Below are positions 8,195-16,718 of a stretch of DNA of 64,000 bases, in pieces (within the stretch, counting starts at the first letter, position 1; every line of letters begins with the position of its first letter). The translations under genes and the position numbers were made by a program. The stretch lies in the NCBI RefSeq assembly GCF_043195105.1, contig NZ_JBAFWO010000002.1; one strand, given 5' to 3'. The stretch is from NCEH01 sp002257205. Its GTDB lineage: Bacteria > Pseudomonadota > Alphaproteobacteria > Rhizobiales > Xanthobacteraceae. The notes below the pieces were generated by a model. That model was not told where the DNA came from, did no database searches, and saw only the letters and a list, made by a program, of their open reading frames with translations.

Positions 8195-8917
8195 TCATTT
8201 CAGTGCATATCGCACGCCGATGCGGAACTGGTGGGCGTCGATCTCCTGCACCACCGGCGTGCTGGGCTGCGCGACGACGCCCGGCATGTCGATGGCGAGA
8301 TAGCGATAGCCGAAATCGAGGCTCAGGCCGGGCGTGATGGCCCAGCTGACGCCGGCGGCGAGTTCCCAGGTGAACCGCCAGTCCTGTGTATGGATTCCGC
8401 CCACTGCCAGGAACGGATCGCGCTCCAGCGACACGATGCCGAAGCCGAGGCCGCCGCCCACATAAGGCGTCAGGCCGTTCCAGGTGGCGATGTCCCAATA
8501 GGCGCTGGCCAGCGCCGTGGTGGCGGCGACGCGCACCGCGCCTCCGCTCGCGGCGGCATTGAACGGCGCCATGTAATCCATGGTGAAATCGGCGCGCAGG
8601 AAGGGCAGCAGGCGATAGCCGATGCCGCCGCCGAGGGTCCAGGCCTCGCCCTCGCTGCTCACCGGAAACGCCAGGGCGCCGGCCCGGGTGGCGGCGGAGG
8701 CGGAAGACGTGCCCGTGTCGGCGCGGAAATACCAGCCGGACGGGGCATCGTCCTCCACCTCGGGGGCGTTCAGCGTGAAATCGCCGGCCTTGCCGAGGAA
8801 GCCGGGCGGCAGGTCGGCCGCGCGGCTCGCGGTGGCCAGGCTCGCGCAGGTCAGCAGGCCCATCGCGAGGGCGAGAAAAGCGGAACGGGGGGAGGGCAGG
8901 GGCATCATGGCGAGCAT
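8195..8917 (-). CDS. Outer-membrane beta-barrel protein (Omp25/Opa-like)
   Basis: This 240-residue protein has a Sec signal peptide (cleavage likely after SRA, about residue 33). It is followed by alternating hydrophobic/polar strands typical of an eight-stranded OmpA/Omp25-like barrel: YRADTG, GGGIGYRLLPFLRADFTMDY, TPYVGGGLGFG, LSLDFGYRYLAID, and C-terminal FRIGVRYALK. Such proteins are abundant porin-like surface proteins in Hyphomicrobiales. In-frame ATGs at 8908 and 8905 are alternatives. The gene is monocistronic and convergent with the receiver genes. Confidence 0.82.
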   Translation of the reverse strand: MLAMMPLPSPRSAFLALAMGLLTCASLATASRAADLPPGFLGKAGDFTLNAPEVEDDAPSGWYFRADTGTSSASAATRAGALAFPVSSEGEAWTLGGGIGYRLLPFLRADFTMDYMAPFNAAASGGAVRVAATTALASAYWDIATWNGLTPYVGGGLGFGIVSLERDPFLAVGGIHTQDWRFTWELAAGVSWAITPGLSLDFGYRYLAIDMPGVVAQPSTPVVQEIDAHQFRIGVRYALK

Positions 8918-9043
8918 CCGAACGGGGCGGGAGGTTTCCGCCCCGCGCCGCCAGACCTTCTCAGCAGATGCTTAAATGCCCGTTAACCCTAACAAATCGC
9001 TTTCACCGCCGGGGGAACCCGCAGGCCCAGGCGGCGCGCGGCC

Positions 9044-10387
9044 TCAGGCGGCGACGCGCTTCAGGGCGTCGATCACATCGTCCACCACGGTTTCCACCAA
9101 CTCGCGGTCGTCGCCTTCGCCCATGACGCGGATCACCGGCTCTGTGCCCGAGGGGCGAATCAGCAGCCGGCCGCGATTGGCAAGCCGCCGCTCGGCATCG
9201 GCGATGGCAACCTGCACCTTCTCATTCTCCAGCGGCGCGCCCGACTGATAGCGCACATTCTTGAGAATCTGCGGCAGGGGCTCGAAGCGGTGGCAGATTT
9301 CCGAGGCCGGCCGTTCCTTGCCGGCGACCACCGCCAGCACTTGGAGCGCCGCCACCAGGCCGTCGCCGGTGGTGGAATAATCCGACAGGATGATGTGGCC
9401 GGACTGCTCGCCGCCAACATTATAGCCGTCCGACAGCATGCGTTCGAGCACGTAACGGTCGCCCACCGAGGTGCGGGCGAGGCTGAGGCCGATATCCATG
9501 AGGTGCCGCTCAAGCCCGAGATTGGACATCACGGTCGCCACGATGCCGTTGCGCGAGAGGCGGCCGTCGGCCTTGAAGCTCTCGGCCACCACGGCCATGA
9601 TCTGGTCGCCGTCGATGATATGGCCCTTCTCGTCCACCATCAGCACGCGGTCGGCATCCCCGTCGAGGGCGATGCCGATGTCGGCGCGCACTTCGCGCAC
9701 CTTGGCCGAGAGGGCGGCGGGCGAGGTGGAGCCCACGTCGCGGTTGATGTTCATGCCGTCCGGCTCGGCGCCGATGGCGATCACGTCCGCGCCCAATTCC
9801 CACAGCGCCTCGGGCGCGACGCGATAGGCGGCGCCGTTGGCGCAGTCCACCACCACGCGCAGCCCCTCGAACGACTGGCCGCGCGGCAGCGTGCGCTTGG
9901 CATATTCGATATAGCGGGCGTGCACGCCCTCGAGCCGCTTGGCGCGGCCGATCTCGGTCGGCTTGGCGAGCTTGCGCGACATGTCGCCGTCGATCAGCTC
10001 CTCGATGTCCAGCTCGATGCCGTCGGAGAGCTTGAAGCCGTCCGGGCCGAACAACTTGATGCCGTTATCGTCGAACAGATTGTGCGAGGCCGAGATCATC
10101 ACCCCGAGGTCGGCGCGCATGGAGCGCGTCAGCATGCCCACCGCCGGCGTCGGCATGGGACCCAGCAGCAGCACGTCGAGCCCGACCGAGGTGAAGCCCG
10201 CCACCAGCGCATTCTCGATCATATAGCCGGACAAACGGGTGTCCTTGCCGATCACCACCCGGTGGCGATGCTCGCCGCGGCGGAAGGTCAGCCCCGCCGC
10301 CATGCCGACCCGCAGGGCGAGATCCGCCGTCAGGTTCGCATTGGCGCGACCGCGCACCCCGTCCGTGCCGAAATACTTGCGTGCCAT
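9044..10387 (-). CDS. glmM: Phosphoglucosamine mutase
   Basis: This enzyme interconverts glucosamine-6-phosphate and glucosamine-1-phosphate, supplying UDP-GlcNAc for peptidoglycan and LPS. Length is 447 residues, standard for GlmM. It starts with RKYFGTDGVRG. It has the phosphoserine loop ISASHN (S101), the metal loop DGDADR (242-247), the sugar-binding GGEQSGH and the phosphate-binding RPSGTEP near the C-terminus. No ftsH or dhps neighbour lies upstream; the gene is divergent from a PfkB kinase. Confidence 0.97.
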   Translation of the reverse strand: MARKYFGTDGVRGRANANLTADLALRVGMAAGLTFRRGEHRHRVVIGKDTRLSGYMIENALVAGFTSVGLDVLLLGPMPTPAVGMLTRSMRADLGVMISASHNLFDDNGIKLFGPDGFKLSDGIELDIEELIDGDMSRKLAKPTEIGRAKRLEGVHARYIEYAKRTLPRGQSFEGLRVVVDCANGAAYRVAPEALWELGADVIAIGAEPDGMNINRDVGSTSPAALSAKVREVRADIGIALDGDADRVLMVDEKGHIIDGDQIMAVVAESFKADGRLSRNGIVATVMSNLGLERHLMDIGLSLARTSVGDRYVLERMLSDGYNVGGEQSGHIILSDYSTTGDGLVAALQVLAVVAGKERPASEICHRFEPLPQILKNVRYQSGAPLENEKVQVAIADAERRLANRGRLLIRPSGTEPVIRVMGEGDDRELVETVVDDVIDALKRVAA

Positions 10388-10707
10388 CTATCGGACCCCC
10401 GCACCCTGAAGCTGTGACGGTGTGCCGCCTGGAGGCGAAGGAGAAACGGCGGGGGTCCGCGCTTCGTCCGTTCCAAAGCCAGGCATCAAACCAATTCGCG
10501 CAGCAATCGCCGCCATGTAGCATGGCCGAGCCTTACGGCGGGTCAATTTTTATGAGCGCAGGTGACAATCCCCGCCTCAGGCGCGCGGGACTCCCGGCTC
10601 AGGTGCACGAAACGCCGCCGCGCGGGCCAAACGCGCGACTTGCGATTGCCCGAGCCGGGGCGCGGGTGCTACCGCTGGACCATCGTCTTCTCCGGAGTGT
10701 CCCGCCC
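10388..10707. other. 320-bp divergent intergenic region, glmM / kinase
   Basis: No credible gene is present. It should hold both promoters. A widely spaced inverted repeat, GGACCCCCGC (10393-10402) with GCGGGGGTCC (10449-10458), lies just upstream of glmM and could fold in its leader. Confidence 0.5.
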
Positions 10708-11709
10708 GTGCCTTCACCGACCCTCGATGTGCTCACCATCGGCAATGCGATCGTCGACGTGATCGCCCGCGCGCAGGAGGATTTCCTCCTGGCCCAGGCG
10801 ATGCCCAAGGGCTCCATGACGCTGATCGACGAGGCCCGTGCCGAATCGCTCTATGGCGCGATGGGGCCGGGCGTAGAGGTGTCCGGCGGCTCGGCGGCCA
10901 ATACGGCGGCGGGCGTCGCCTCGTTCGGCGCGCGCGCCGGCTTCGTCGGGCTGGTGCGCCAGGACGGGCTCGGCACCGTGTTCGCCCATGACATCCGCGC
11001 CGCCGGCGTCGCTTATGCCACCCCCGCCGCCGGCGAAGGCCCGGCCACCGCGCGCTGCCTGATCCTGGTGACGCCGGACGGCGAGCGCACCATGAACACC
11101 TATCTCGGCGCGGCGCAGAACCTCACCCCCGCCCAGATCGACGCGACCGTGGTCGCGAGCGCCGGCATCACCTATCTGGAAGGCTATCTGTGGGACCCGC
11201 CGGCCGCCAAGCAGGCGTTCCTGAAGGCCGCCGAGATCGCCCATGGCGCCGGCCGCCAGGTGGCGCTGAGCCTGTCGGATGCCTTTTGTGTGGATCGCTA
11301 TCGCGCCGAATTCCTCGATCTGCTGCGCACCGGCGTTGTGGACCTCGTGTTCTGCAATGAGGCCGAGGTGAAGTCGCTGTATGAGACCGCCGATGTGGAT
11401 GCGGCGCTGGTGCAATTGCGCCGCGATGCCCGCCAGGCGGTGGTGACGCGCAGCGAGAAGGGCGCGGTGTTCCTCACCGCCGATGCCACCGTCACGGTTC
11501 CGGCCCATCCCGTGGCCGAGGTGGTGGACACCACCGGCGCGGGCGACCTGTTCGCCGCCGGCTTCCTGTTCGGCCATGCCACCGGGCGCGATCCCGCGAC
11601 ATCGCTGCGCCTCGGCGCGCTGGCGGCGAGCGAGGTCATCTCCCATCTCGGCGCGCGGCCGCAGAAGGATCTGATCGCCTTGGCGCAAGAGGGCGGCCTG
11701 CTGAAGTGA
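10708..11709 (+). CDS. PfkB-family kinase (adenosine kinase / sugar kinase)
   Basis: This 333-residue ribokinase-fold kinase has the N-terminal LTIGNAIVDVIA strand, the GGSAANTAAGVASFG substrate segment and the anion-hole/catalytic motif DTTGAGDLFAAGF near the C-terminus. In alphaproteobacteria this subgroup is usually called adenosine kinase; fructokinase or ribokinase is possible. I take GTG 10708 as the start, with CCGGAG about ten bases upstream. Longer readings add a basic, unconserved N-terminus. Its stop overlaps the start of the helicase gene (GTGA), so the two are translationally coupled. Confidence 0.85.
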   Translation: MPSPTLDVLTIGNAIVDVIARAQEDFLLAQAMPKGSMTLIDEARAESLYGAMGPGVEVSGGSAANTAAGVASFGARAGFVGLVRQDGLGTVFAHDIRAAGVAYATPAAGEGPATARCLILVTPDGERTMNTYLGAAQNLTPAQIDATVVASAGITYLEGYLWDPPAAKQAFLKAAEIAHGAGRQVALSLSDAFCVDRYRAEFLDLLRTGVVDLVFCNEAEVKSLYETADVDAALVQLRRDARQAVVTRSEKGAVFLTADATVTVPAHPVAEVVDTTGAGDLFAAGFLFGHATGRDPATSLRLGALAASEVISHLGARPQKDLIALAQEGGLLK

Positions 11710-12998
11710 GCGAACTCGTCGCGCAGGAAGACGGCGCCACGCGCGCGCTGCGCCAGATCGACGGCGGGGCGCGCACCTTGCTGGTGCTCGGCGGCGCCGG
11801 CACGGGCAAGACCACCTTCCTGCACGAATTGCGCAAGATGCCCCGGGGGCGCCAGGTGTTCCTGGCGCCCACCGGGGTCGCCGCCCTGCAATTGGGCGGG
11901 CAGACCATTCATTCCTTCTTCGGCATTCCCCCGCGCATCCTCAATCCCGACGAGGTGAAGCCGCGCGTGCAGGTGCGCCGCCTGCTGAAGAAGCTCGACC
12001 GCGTCATCATCGACGAAATCTCCATGGTGCGGGCCGATCTGCTGGACACGGTGGACCGGGCGCTGCGCATCTCGCGCGATAATTCCGAGCCGTTCGGCGG
12101 CGTGCAGATGGTTCTGGTGGGCGATTTCCTGCAATTGCCCCCCGTGGTGCCGCTGGCCGAACAGGACATGCTCTCCCGCATGGGCTACGAGGGGCCGTTC
12201 GCCTTTCACGCCAAGGCGCTGGCGGAACAGGAACTGGCCCGCGCGCCGTTTCTCACCGTGCACCGGCAGAGCGACCGCGCCTTCATCGCCCATCTCGCGA
12301 ACCTGCGCCGGGGCGAGCGCATGCGCGAGACGCTGGAAGCCATCAACGCCGCCTGCGTGCGGCCCCACCGGCCGGGCCCGCAGCCGGTGCTTCTCACCCC
12401 CACCAATGCGCGGGCGGACGCCTATAACCAGCGCGGCCTCGCCAATCTGGCGGGGGAGGCGCGCGAATTCGGCGGCGTGCTGAAGGGCGAGTTCGGCCTG
12501 GAGGGCGACCGCCTGCCGGTGCCGGAACGCCTCGTTCTCAAGCCCGGCGCGCGCGTCATGACCCTGCGCAACGATCCCGCCCGGCGCTGGGTGAACGGCT
12601 CGGTGGGCACGGTGGTCGGTATCGGCGCGCACAGCGCCATGGTGCGGCTCGACAGCGGGTCCACGGTGGAGATCGAGAGCTTCACCTGGGAGCGCATCCG
12701 CTATGGCTGGGACGAGCCCTCCGGGCGCATCGACGTGCAGGTGGTGGGCGCCTACACCCAGCTTCCGCTTGTGCCGGCCTGGGCCATGACCATGCACAAG
12801 GCGCAGGGCCTGACCCTGGAAGACGTGCGCATCGATTTCGACAATGGCGCCTTCGCCGCCGGGCAGGCCTATGTGGCGCTCTCTCGCGCGCGGTCGCTGG
12901 AGGGCATGTCGCTGGTTCGGGAGATCCGCCCCTCGGACATCCGGGTGGACCGGCGCGTGGCCGCCTTCATGGCGGCGTTCGAAGCCGGCGAGATGTAG
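11706..12998 (+). CDS. Pif1-like SF1B DNA helicase / AAA ATPase
   Basis: This 430-residue ATPase has Walker A GGAGTGKTT (29-37), motif Ia APTGVAA, Walker B IIDEIS (D103/E104), motif III GDFLQLPPV, the motif TMHKAQGLTL and motif VI YVALSRARS near the C-terminus. This order is that of the Pif1/RecD2-like 5'-3' helicases. It is compact and has no added nuclease domain. It begins at GTG 11706, overlapping the kinase stop. A link between the two functions is not obvious. A role in replication or R-loop/G4 resolution is inference from the family. Confidence 0.88.
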   Translation: MSELVAQEDGATRALRQIDGGARTLLVLGGAGTGKTTFLHELRKMPRGRQVFLAPTGVAALQLGGQTIHSFFGIPPRILNPDEVKPRVQVRRLLKKLDRVIIDEISMVRADLLDTVDRALRISRDNSEPFGGVQMVLVGDFLQLPPVVPLAEQDMLSRMGYEGPFAFHAKALAEQELARAPFLTVHRQSDRAFIAHLANLRRGERMRETLEAINAACVRPHRPGPQPVLLTPTNARADAYNQRGLANLAGEAREFGGVLKGEFGLEGDRLPVPERLVLKPGARVMTLRNDPARRWVNGSVGTVVGIGAHSAMVRLDSGSTVEIESFTWERIRYGWDEPSGRIDVQVVGAYTQLPLVPAWAMTMHKAQGLTLEDVRIDFDNGAFAAGQAYVALSRARSLEGMSLVREIRPSDIRVDRRVAAFMAAFEAGEM

Positions 12999-13157
12999 CC
13001 ACCCCGCCCCAGCCCCGCCCCAGCGCGCGGGCCGAGGCAACGCCCGTGCAAGCCCCACGCAAGCTTCATGCGCAAGGCTCGGCTTACCGTTCCAAAACCG
13101 GCGTGCTCCCCGATTGAAAGCGGCGCGCGGACCGGCCGGCAGCGGCGAGGTGATGCC

Positions 13158-13448
13158 ATGACCACGATTTCCAGCCTGGGATCCGAACACGGCGGCGCGC
13201 TCCAGGAGGTCGCGAAGGTACGGCGCGTGGCGCTTCAGGCCCTTGAGGCTTCGGTGATCGCCGGCAATATTCCCGATGCCCAGCGCATTCTCGCCCGGAT
13301 GGCGGAGGAGATGCGCACCGCCTCCAGCGCGCCGCGTGTCGCGCCGCCGGCCACAGCTTCCCCGGCCGATGCCAATCCCTACCGGCCGGTGATGAAGGCG
13401 GACCTGTCCGAGGTCGGCACGACCACCCATTCCGCCAGCGGAAAATAG
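13158..13448 (+). CDS. Hypothetical 96-residue protein
   Basis: The ATG at 13158 follows GGCGAGGTG. Residues 15-55 form a likely amphipathic helix (EVAKVRRVALQALEASVIAGNIPDAQRI, quoted as a region rather than a motif); the rest is Pro/Ala-rich and probably disordered. There is no signal peptide. It lies 66 bp before the DUF1217 gene and may be co-transcribed with it. The family is not recognised. Confidence 0.6.
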   Translation: MTTISSLGSEHGGALQEVAKVRRVALQALEASVIAGNIPDAQRILARMAEEMRTASSAPRVAPPATASPADANPYRPVMKADLSEVGTTTHSASGK

Positions 13449-13514
13449 CGCCCCGCCCGCGCCGTCTCCGCCTCGCCGCCCTTCAGGACCCTCGCCGCCC
13501 TTCAGGACTTCGCC

Positions 13515-14303
13515 ATGACCATCGACCTCGGTTCCACCTATGCGACCTATCGCTATCTCTCGAAGGACATGGCCAATACGCTGAAGGCACAGGCGAAAGA
13601 CCCGCAGGTGGCGCGGGAGACCGCGTATTTCGAGGCCAATATCGGCAAGATGAAGACCGCCGACGATCTGATCGCCAATTATCGGCTCTTCAATTACGCC
13701 ATGACCGCCTATGGCCTCTCCGACATGACCTATGCCAAGGGCTTCATGCGCAAGGTTCTGGCGAGCGACCTTTCCGACAAGAACAGCTTCGCCAACAAAT
13801 TGAACGACCAGCGCTTCACCCAGTTCGCCAAGATATTCACCTTCAGGACCTCCGGCGACACGACCACCTCCACCCAGGCGCTCAAGCAGACGGTGATGGC
13901 GAAATATGCCCAGCAATCCCTGGAGGACACCGCCGGGCAGAGCGACCAGGGGGTGAAGCTCGCGCTCTATTTCAAGCGCGTGGCACCGACCATAACCTCG
14001 GCCTACGGGCTGCTTGGGGATACCGCGCTGTGGCAGGTGTGCAAGACCGTCTTCGGCTTCCCCGATGCCATGGCAAATGCGGACATCGCCAAGCAGGCGG
14101 CGGTGGTCAAGTCGCGCCTCAACATCGCCGACCTGAAGGACCCCGCGAAGGTAGACAAGCTGCTCCAGCGCTTCGCCGTGACGTGGGACGTGACCAATAA
14201 CAGCCAATCCAACCCGGTGCTGGTGCTGTTCGAGTCCGGCATCAATCAATCGGTCAGCAGCGGCACCAGCGCCGGCCTGCTGAACCTGAAATACGGCGGC
14301 TAG
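13515..14303 (+). CDS. DUF1217 protein (flagellum-associated family)
   Basis: This 262-residue protein matches the DUF1217 pattern: N-terminal TYRYLSKDMAN, NYRLFNYAMTAYGLSDM, KGFMRKVLASDLSDKNSFANKL and repeated short helical units. DUF1217 proteins in Hyphomicrobiales are mostly encoded in flagellar gene clusters and are thought to be exported structural proteins. No flagellar gene accompanies it here, so its role is uncertain. Its stop codon lies inside a 55-base inverted repeat. Confidence 0.8.
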   Translation: MTIDLGSTYATYRYLSKDMANTLKAQAKDPQVARETAYFEANIGKMKTADDLIANYRLFNYAMTAYGLSDMTYAKGFMRKVLASDLSDKNSFANKLNDQRFTQFAKIFTFRTSGDTTTSTQALKQTVMAKYAQQSLEDTAGQSDQGVKLALYFKRVAPTITSAYGLLGDTALWQVCKTVFGFPDAMANADIAKQAAVVKSRLNIADLKDPAKVDKLLQRFAVTWDVTNNSQSNPVLVLFESGINQSVSSGTSAGLLNLKYGG

Positions 14304-14355
14304 AGAACGCGCCGGTCAGCTTGAATCGTAAGCCGACCGGATAACGCGTTCTCTA
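14301..14355. repeat. 55-base inverted repeat overlapping the DUF1217 stop
   Basis: TAGAGAACGCG (14301-14311) pairs perfectly with CGCGTTCTCTA (14345-14355). The inner arms CCGGTCAGCTT and AAGCCGACCGG pair with one mismatch around a seven-base loop. It has no T run, so it is either a strong 3' hairpin acting on the DUF1217 message or a REP-like mobile palindrome inserted at the gene end. Confidence 0.7.
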
Positions 14356-14638
14356 ACGAATGCGGTGAGCCGGATCGCCACCCCGGTGTCGGGTCTTTCG
14401 GGCGCATGCCGAAATTGCGCGCGAACGTTCGCCCGAAAAGCCGGTTTCGTGCGCCGCCAAGCGGCGGAGAAGCCTCACGAAACCCCTATTCGTCCGCGCT
14501 AAGCCATTGTTTCACGTGAAACATTTTGCTTCGCAGCGGGCGTTTTCCGGGAAATCGCCGGGATGAAAACCCCGGCGGTTCCATACGCCCTGCCGCGGAA
14601 AACCGTGCGGAGACAAGCCGCACGGTCTCCGCCTTGGT
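14304..14638. other. 335-bp intergenic region with inverted repeat and parS
   Basis: No credible gene. The stretch holds the right half of the inverted repeat ending at 14355 and the parS palindrome at 14508-14523. The remaining sequence, including a minus-strand ORF across parS, shows no coding features. Confidence 0.6.
14508..14523. other. parS centromere site (ParB-binding)
   Basis: TGTTTCACGTGAAACA is a perfect 16-bp palindrome identical to the bacterial parS consensus bound by ParB/Spo0J. Chromosomal parS sites cluster near oriC, usually close to parAB. No parA or parB gene lies in this window. The site is intergenic, so codon constraint does not explain the palindrome. Confidence 0.9.
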
Positions 14639-15829
14639 TCAGGACAGGCGTTCCACCGCCATGGCGGTCGCTTCCCCGCCGCCGATGCACAGCGAGGCGA
14701 TGCCGCGCTTGAGGTCGTATTTCTCCAGCGCCGCCAGCAAAGTCACCAGCACCCGCGCCCCGGAAGCGCCGATGGGATGGCCGAGCGCGCAGGCGCCGCC
14801 GTGCACGTTCACCTTTTCATGGGGCAGGCCAAGATCATGCATGGCCGCCATCGCCACCACCGCGAACGCCTCGTTCACCTCGAACAGGTCCACATCCTCC
14901 AGGTCCCAGCCGGTGCGCGCGCTCAAGGTGCGGATGGCGCCGATGGGGGCGGTGGGAAACAGGTTCGGCGCCTGGGCATGGGTGGCATGGCCGCGAATGG
15001 CCGCAAGCGGGGTGAGGCCGCGCTTTTCCGCCTGCGAAAGGCGCATCATCACCAGTGCCGCGGCACCATCCGAGATGGAAGAGGAATTGGCCGCCGTCAC
15101 CGTGCCACCCTCGCGGAAGGCGGGCTTCAGGGTCGGGATCTTGTCCATCTTGGCCTTGGGGGGCTGCTCGTCCTCGCTCACCACCCGCTCGGTCTTGCCC
15201 GCCTTGACGGTGACCGGCACGATCTCCTTGACGAAGCTGCCGTTTGTGATCGCCTTCTGCGCCCGCTCCAGGGAGGCGATGGCGAAATCGTCCTGCGCCT
15301 TGCGGGTGAATTGGAACGCCTCCGCGCAATCCTCGGCGAAGGTGCCCATGAGGCGGCCCTTGTCATAGGCATCCTCCAGCCCGTCGAGGAACATATGGTC
15401 CAGCACCTTGCCGTGGCCCATGCGATAGCCGGAACGGGCGCGATCCAGCAGATAGGGGGCATTGGTCATGCTCTCCATGCCGCCCGCCACCGCCACGTCG
15501 GCGCTGCCGGCATAGAGCAGATCATGGGCGAACATGGCGGCCTTCATGCCGGAGCCGCACATCTTGTTGATTGTGGTGGCCCCGGCCGAGAGCGGCAGCC
15601 CGGCGCCGATGGCGGCTTGCCGCGCCGGGGCCTGGCCCTGGCCGGCCGGCAGCACGCAGCCGAACACCACTTCCTCGACCGCCTCGGGCGAAAGGCCCGC
15701 GCGCTCGAGAGCGGCACCGATGGCGGCCGCGCCCAGCTGCGGCGCGGTCATGTCCTTGAGATCGCCCTGGAAACCGCCCATGGGCGTGCGGGCGGCGGAA
15801 ACGATGACGATGGGATCGTGGGTGCTCAT
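14639..15829 (-). CDS. Acetyl-CoA C-acetyltransferase (thiolase)
   Basis: This 396-residue thiolase has nucleophile C91 (INKMCGSGMK), GMESM, NEAFA, the GGACALGHPIGASG block with the active histidine, and the second catalytic Cys in LCIGGG (about C381). It condenses or cleaves acetoacetyl-CoA or longer 3-ketoacyl-CoAs. The ATG at 15829 gives the canonical start MSTHDPIVIVSAARTP; longer readings are unconserved. It lies 14 bp after a short-chain dehydrogenase gene, with a divergent AraC regulator beyond. This suggests an acyl-CoA degradation unit rather than the polyhydroxybutyrate phaAB pair. Confidence 0.93.
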   Translation of the reverse strand: MSTHDPIVIVSAARTPMGGFQGDLKDMTAPQLGAAAIGAALERAGLSPEAVEEVVFGCVLPAGQGQAPARQAAIGAGLPLSAGATTINKMCGSGMKAAMFAHDLLYAGSADVAVAGGMESMTNAPYLLDRARSGYRMGHGKVLDHMFLDGLEDAYDKGRLMGTFAEDCAEAFQFTRKAQDDFAIASLERAQKAITNGSFVKEIVPVTVKAGKTERVVSEDEQPPKAKMDKIPTLKPAFREGGTVTAANSSSISDGAAALVMMRLSQAEKRGLTPLAAIRGHATHAQAPNLFPTAPIGAIRTLSARTGWDLEDVDLFEVNEAFAVVAMAAMHDLGLPHEKVNVHGGACALGHPIGASGARVLVTLLAALEKYDLKRGIASLCIGGGEATAMAVERLS

Positions 15830-15843
15830 GGTGTCGTGCTCCC

Positions 15844-16611
15844 TCAGCGCGGCGGCATCCGCAAGGCGCCGTCCAGGCGAATGACTTCGCCGTTCAGCAT
15901 GGTGTTTTCGCAAATGTGCTGGACCAGCGCCGCATATTCCGGCGGCCGGCCGAGGCGGGAGGGGAAGGGCACGCTCTTGCCCAGCGCGTCCTGGATCTCC
16001 TGCGACATCCCCGCCATCATCGGCGTCTCGAAAATGCCCGGCGCGATGGTCACGACCCGGATGCCGAGCCGCGCCAGTTCGCGGGCGATGGGCAAGGTCA
16101 GCCCGATCACCCCGGCCTTGGAGGCGGCATACGCCGCCTGGCCGATCTGCCCGTCATAGGCGGCGATGGAGGCGGTGTTGACGATCACCCCGCGCTCGCC
16201 ATCGGCCTGCGGCGCCTCCTTGGCGATGGCGTCGGCGGCAAGGCGGATCATGTTGAAGGTGCCGATGAGGTTGATGTTCACGGCGCGGGCGAAGCTTTCC
16301 AGCCGGTGCGGGCCCTCGCGCCCCACCACCTTCTCGCCCGGCGCGATGCCGGCGCAGTTCACCAGCCCGTGGAGATGGCCGAACGCCTCCAGCGCCAGGG
16401 CCACCGCCGCCTGCGCGTCGGCCTCCTGGGTCACGTCGGTGCGGGCGAAGCGGGCGCTTTCGCCCAGCTCCCGCGCCACCGCCTCGCCCGCCGCCGCATT
16501 GATGTCGGCGATCACGACCTTGGCCCCGGCTGAGACCAGATGGCCCGCCACGGCGGCGCCGAGGCCGGAGCCGGCGCCGGTGATGAGAAAGACTTTGTCC
16601 CTGATCTGCAT
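15844..16611 (-). CDS. SDR, 3-hydroxyacyl-CoA dehydrogenase type II-like
   Basis: This 255-residue short-chain dehydrogenase has the NAD-binding motif TGAGSGLG (11-18), LVNCAGIA, and catalytic S148, Y161 and K165. The GTFNMIRLAA, ETPMMAGM and PSRLGRPPEYA blocks are those of HSD17B10-type 3-hydroxyacyl-CoA dehydrogenases. It would make the 3-ketoacyl-CoA that the adjacent thiolase cleaves. The ATG at 16611 is preceded by GGAGGAAG; a longer frame to 16737 would run into the divergent regulator. Confidence 0.88.
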   Translation of the reverse strand: MQIRDKVFLITGAGSGLGAAVAGHLVSAGAKVVIADINAAAGEAVARELGESARFARTDVTQEADAQAAVALALEAFGHLHGLVNCAGIAPGEKVVGREGPHRLESFARAVNINLIGTFNMIRLAADAIAKEAPQADGERGVIVNTASIAAYDGQIGQAAYAASKAGVIGLTLPIARELARLGIRVVTIAPGIFETPMMAGMSQEIQDALGKSVPFPSRLGRPPEYAALVQHICENTMLNGEVIRLDGALRMPPR

Positions 16612-16718
16612 AGATTTTTCTTCCTCCCGGCGCCGCGTCCTTGGTGATCCGCACGGCGTTTCGATGGTGCGACTTAACGCCGGGATGATATGGCAATCCA
16701 TGCCCGCCTCGGCATAAA

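Noticed and set aside
11298..14249. 983-residue minus-strand ORF across the kinase, helicase and DUF1217 genes
   Set aside because: It is open only because of codon bias on the opposite strand; three recognisable genes occupy the plus strand.
14499..14690. 63-residue minus-strand ORF spanning parS
   Set aside because: Its sequence is explained by the parS palindrome and flanking non-coding DNA, and it runs into the thiolase 3' end.
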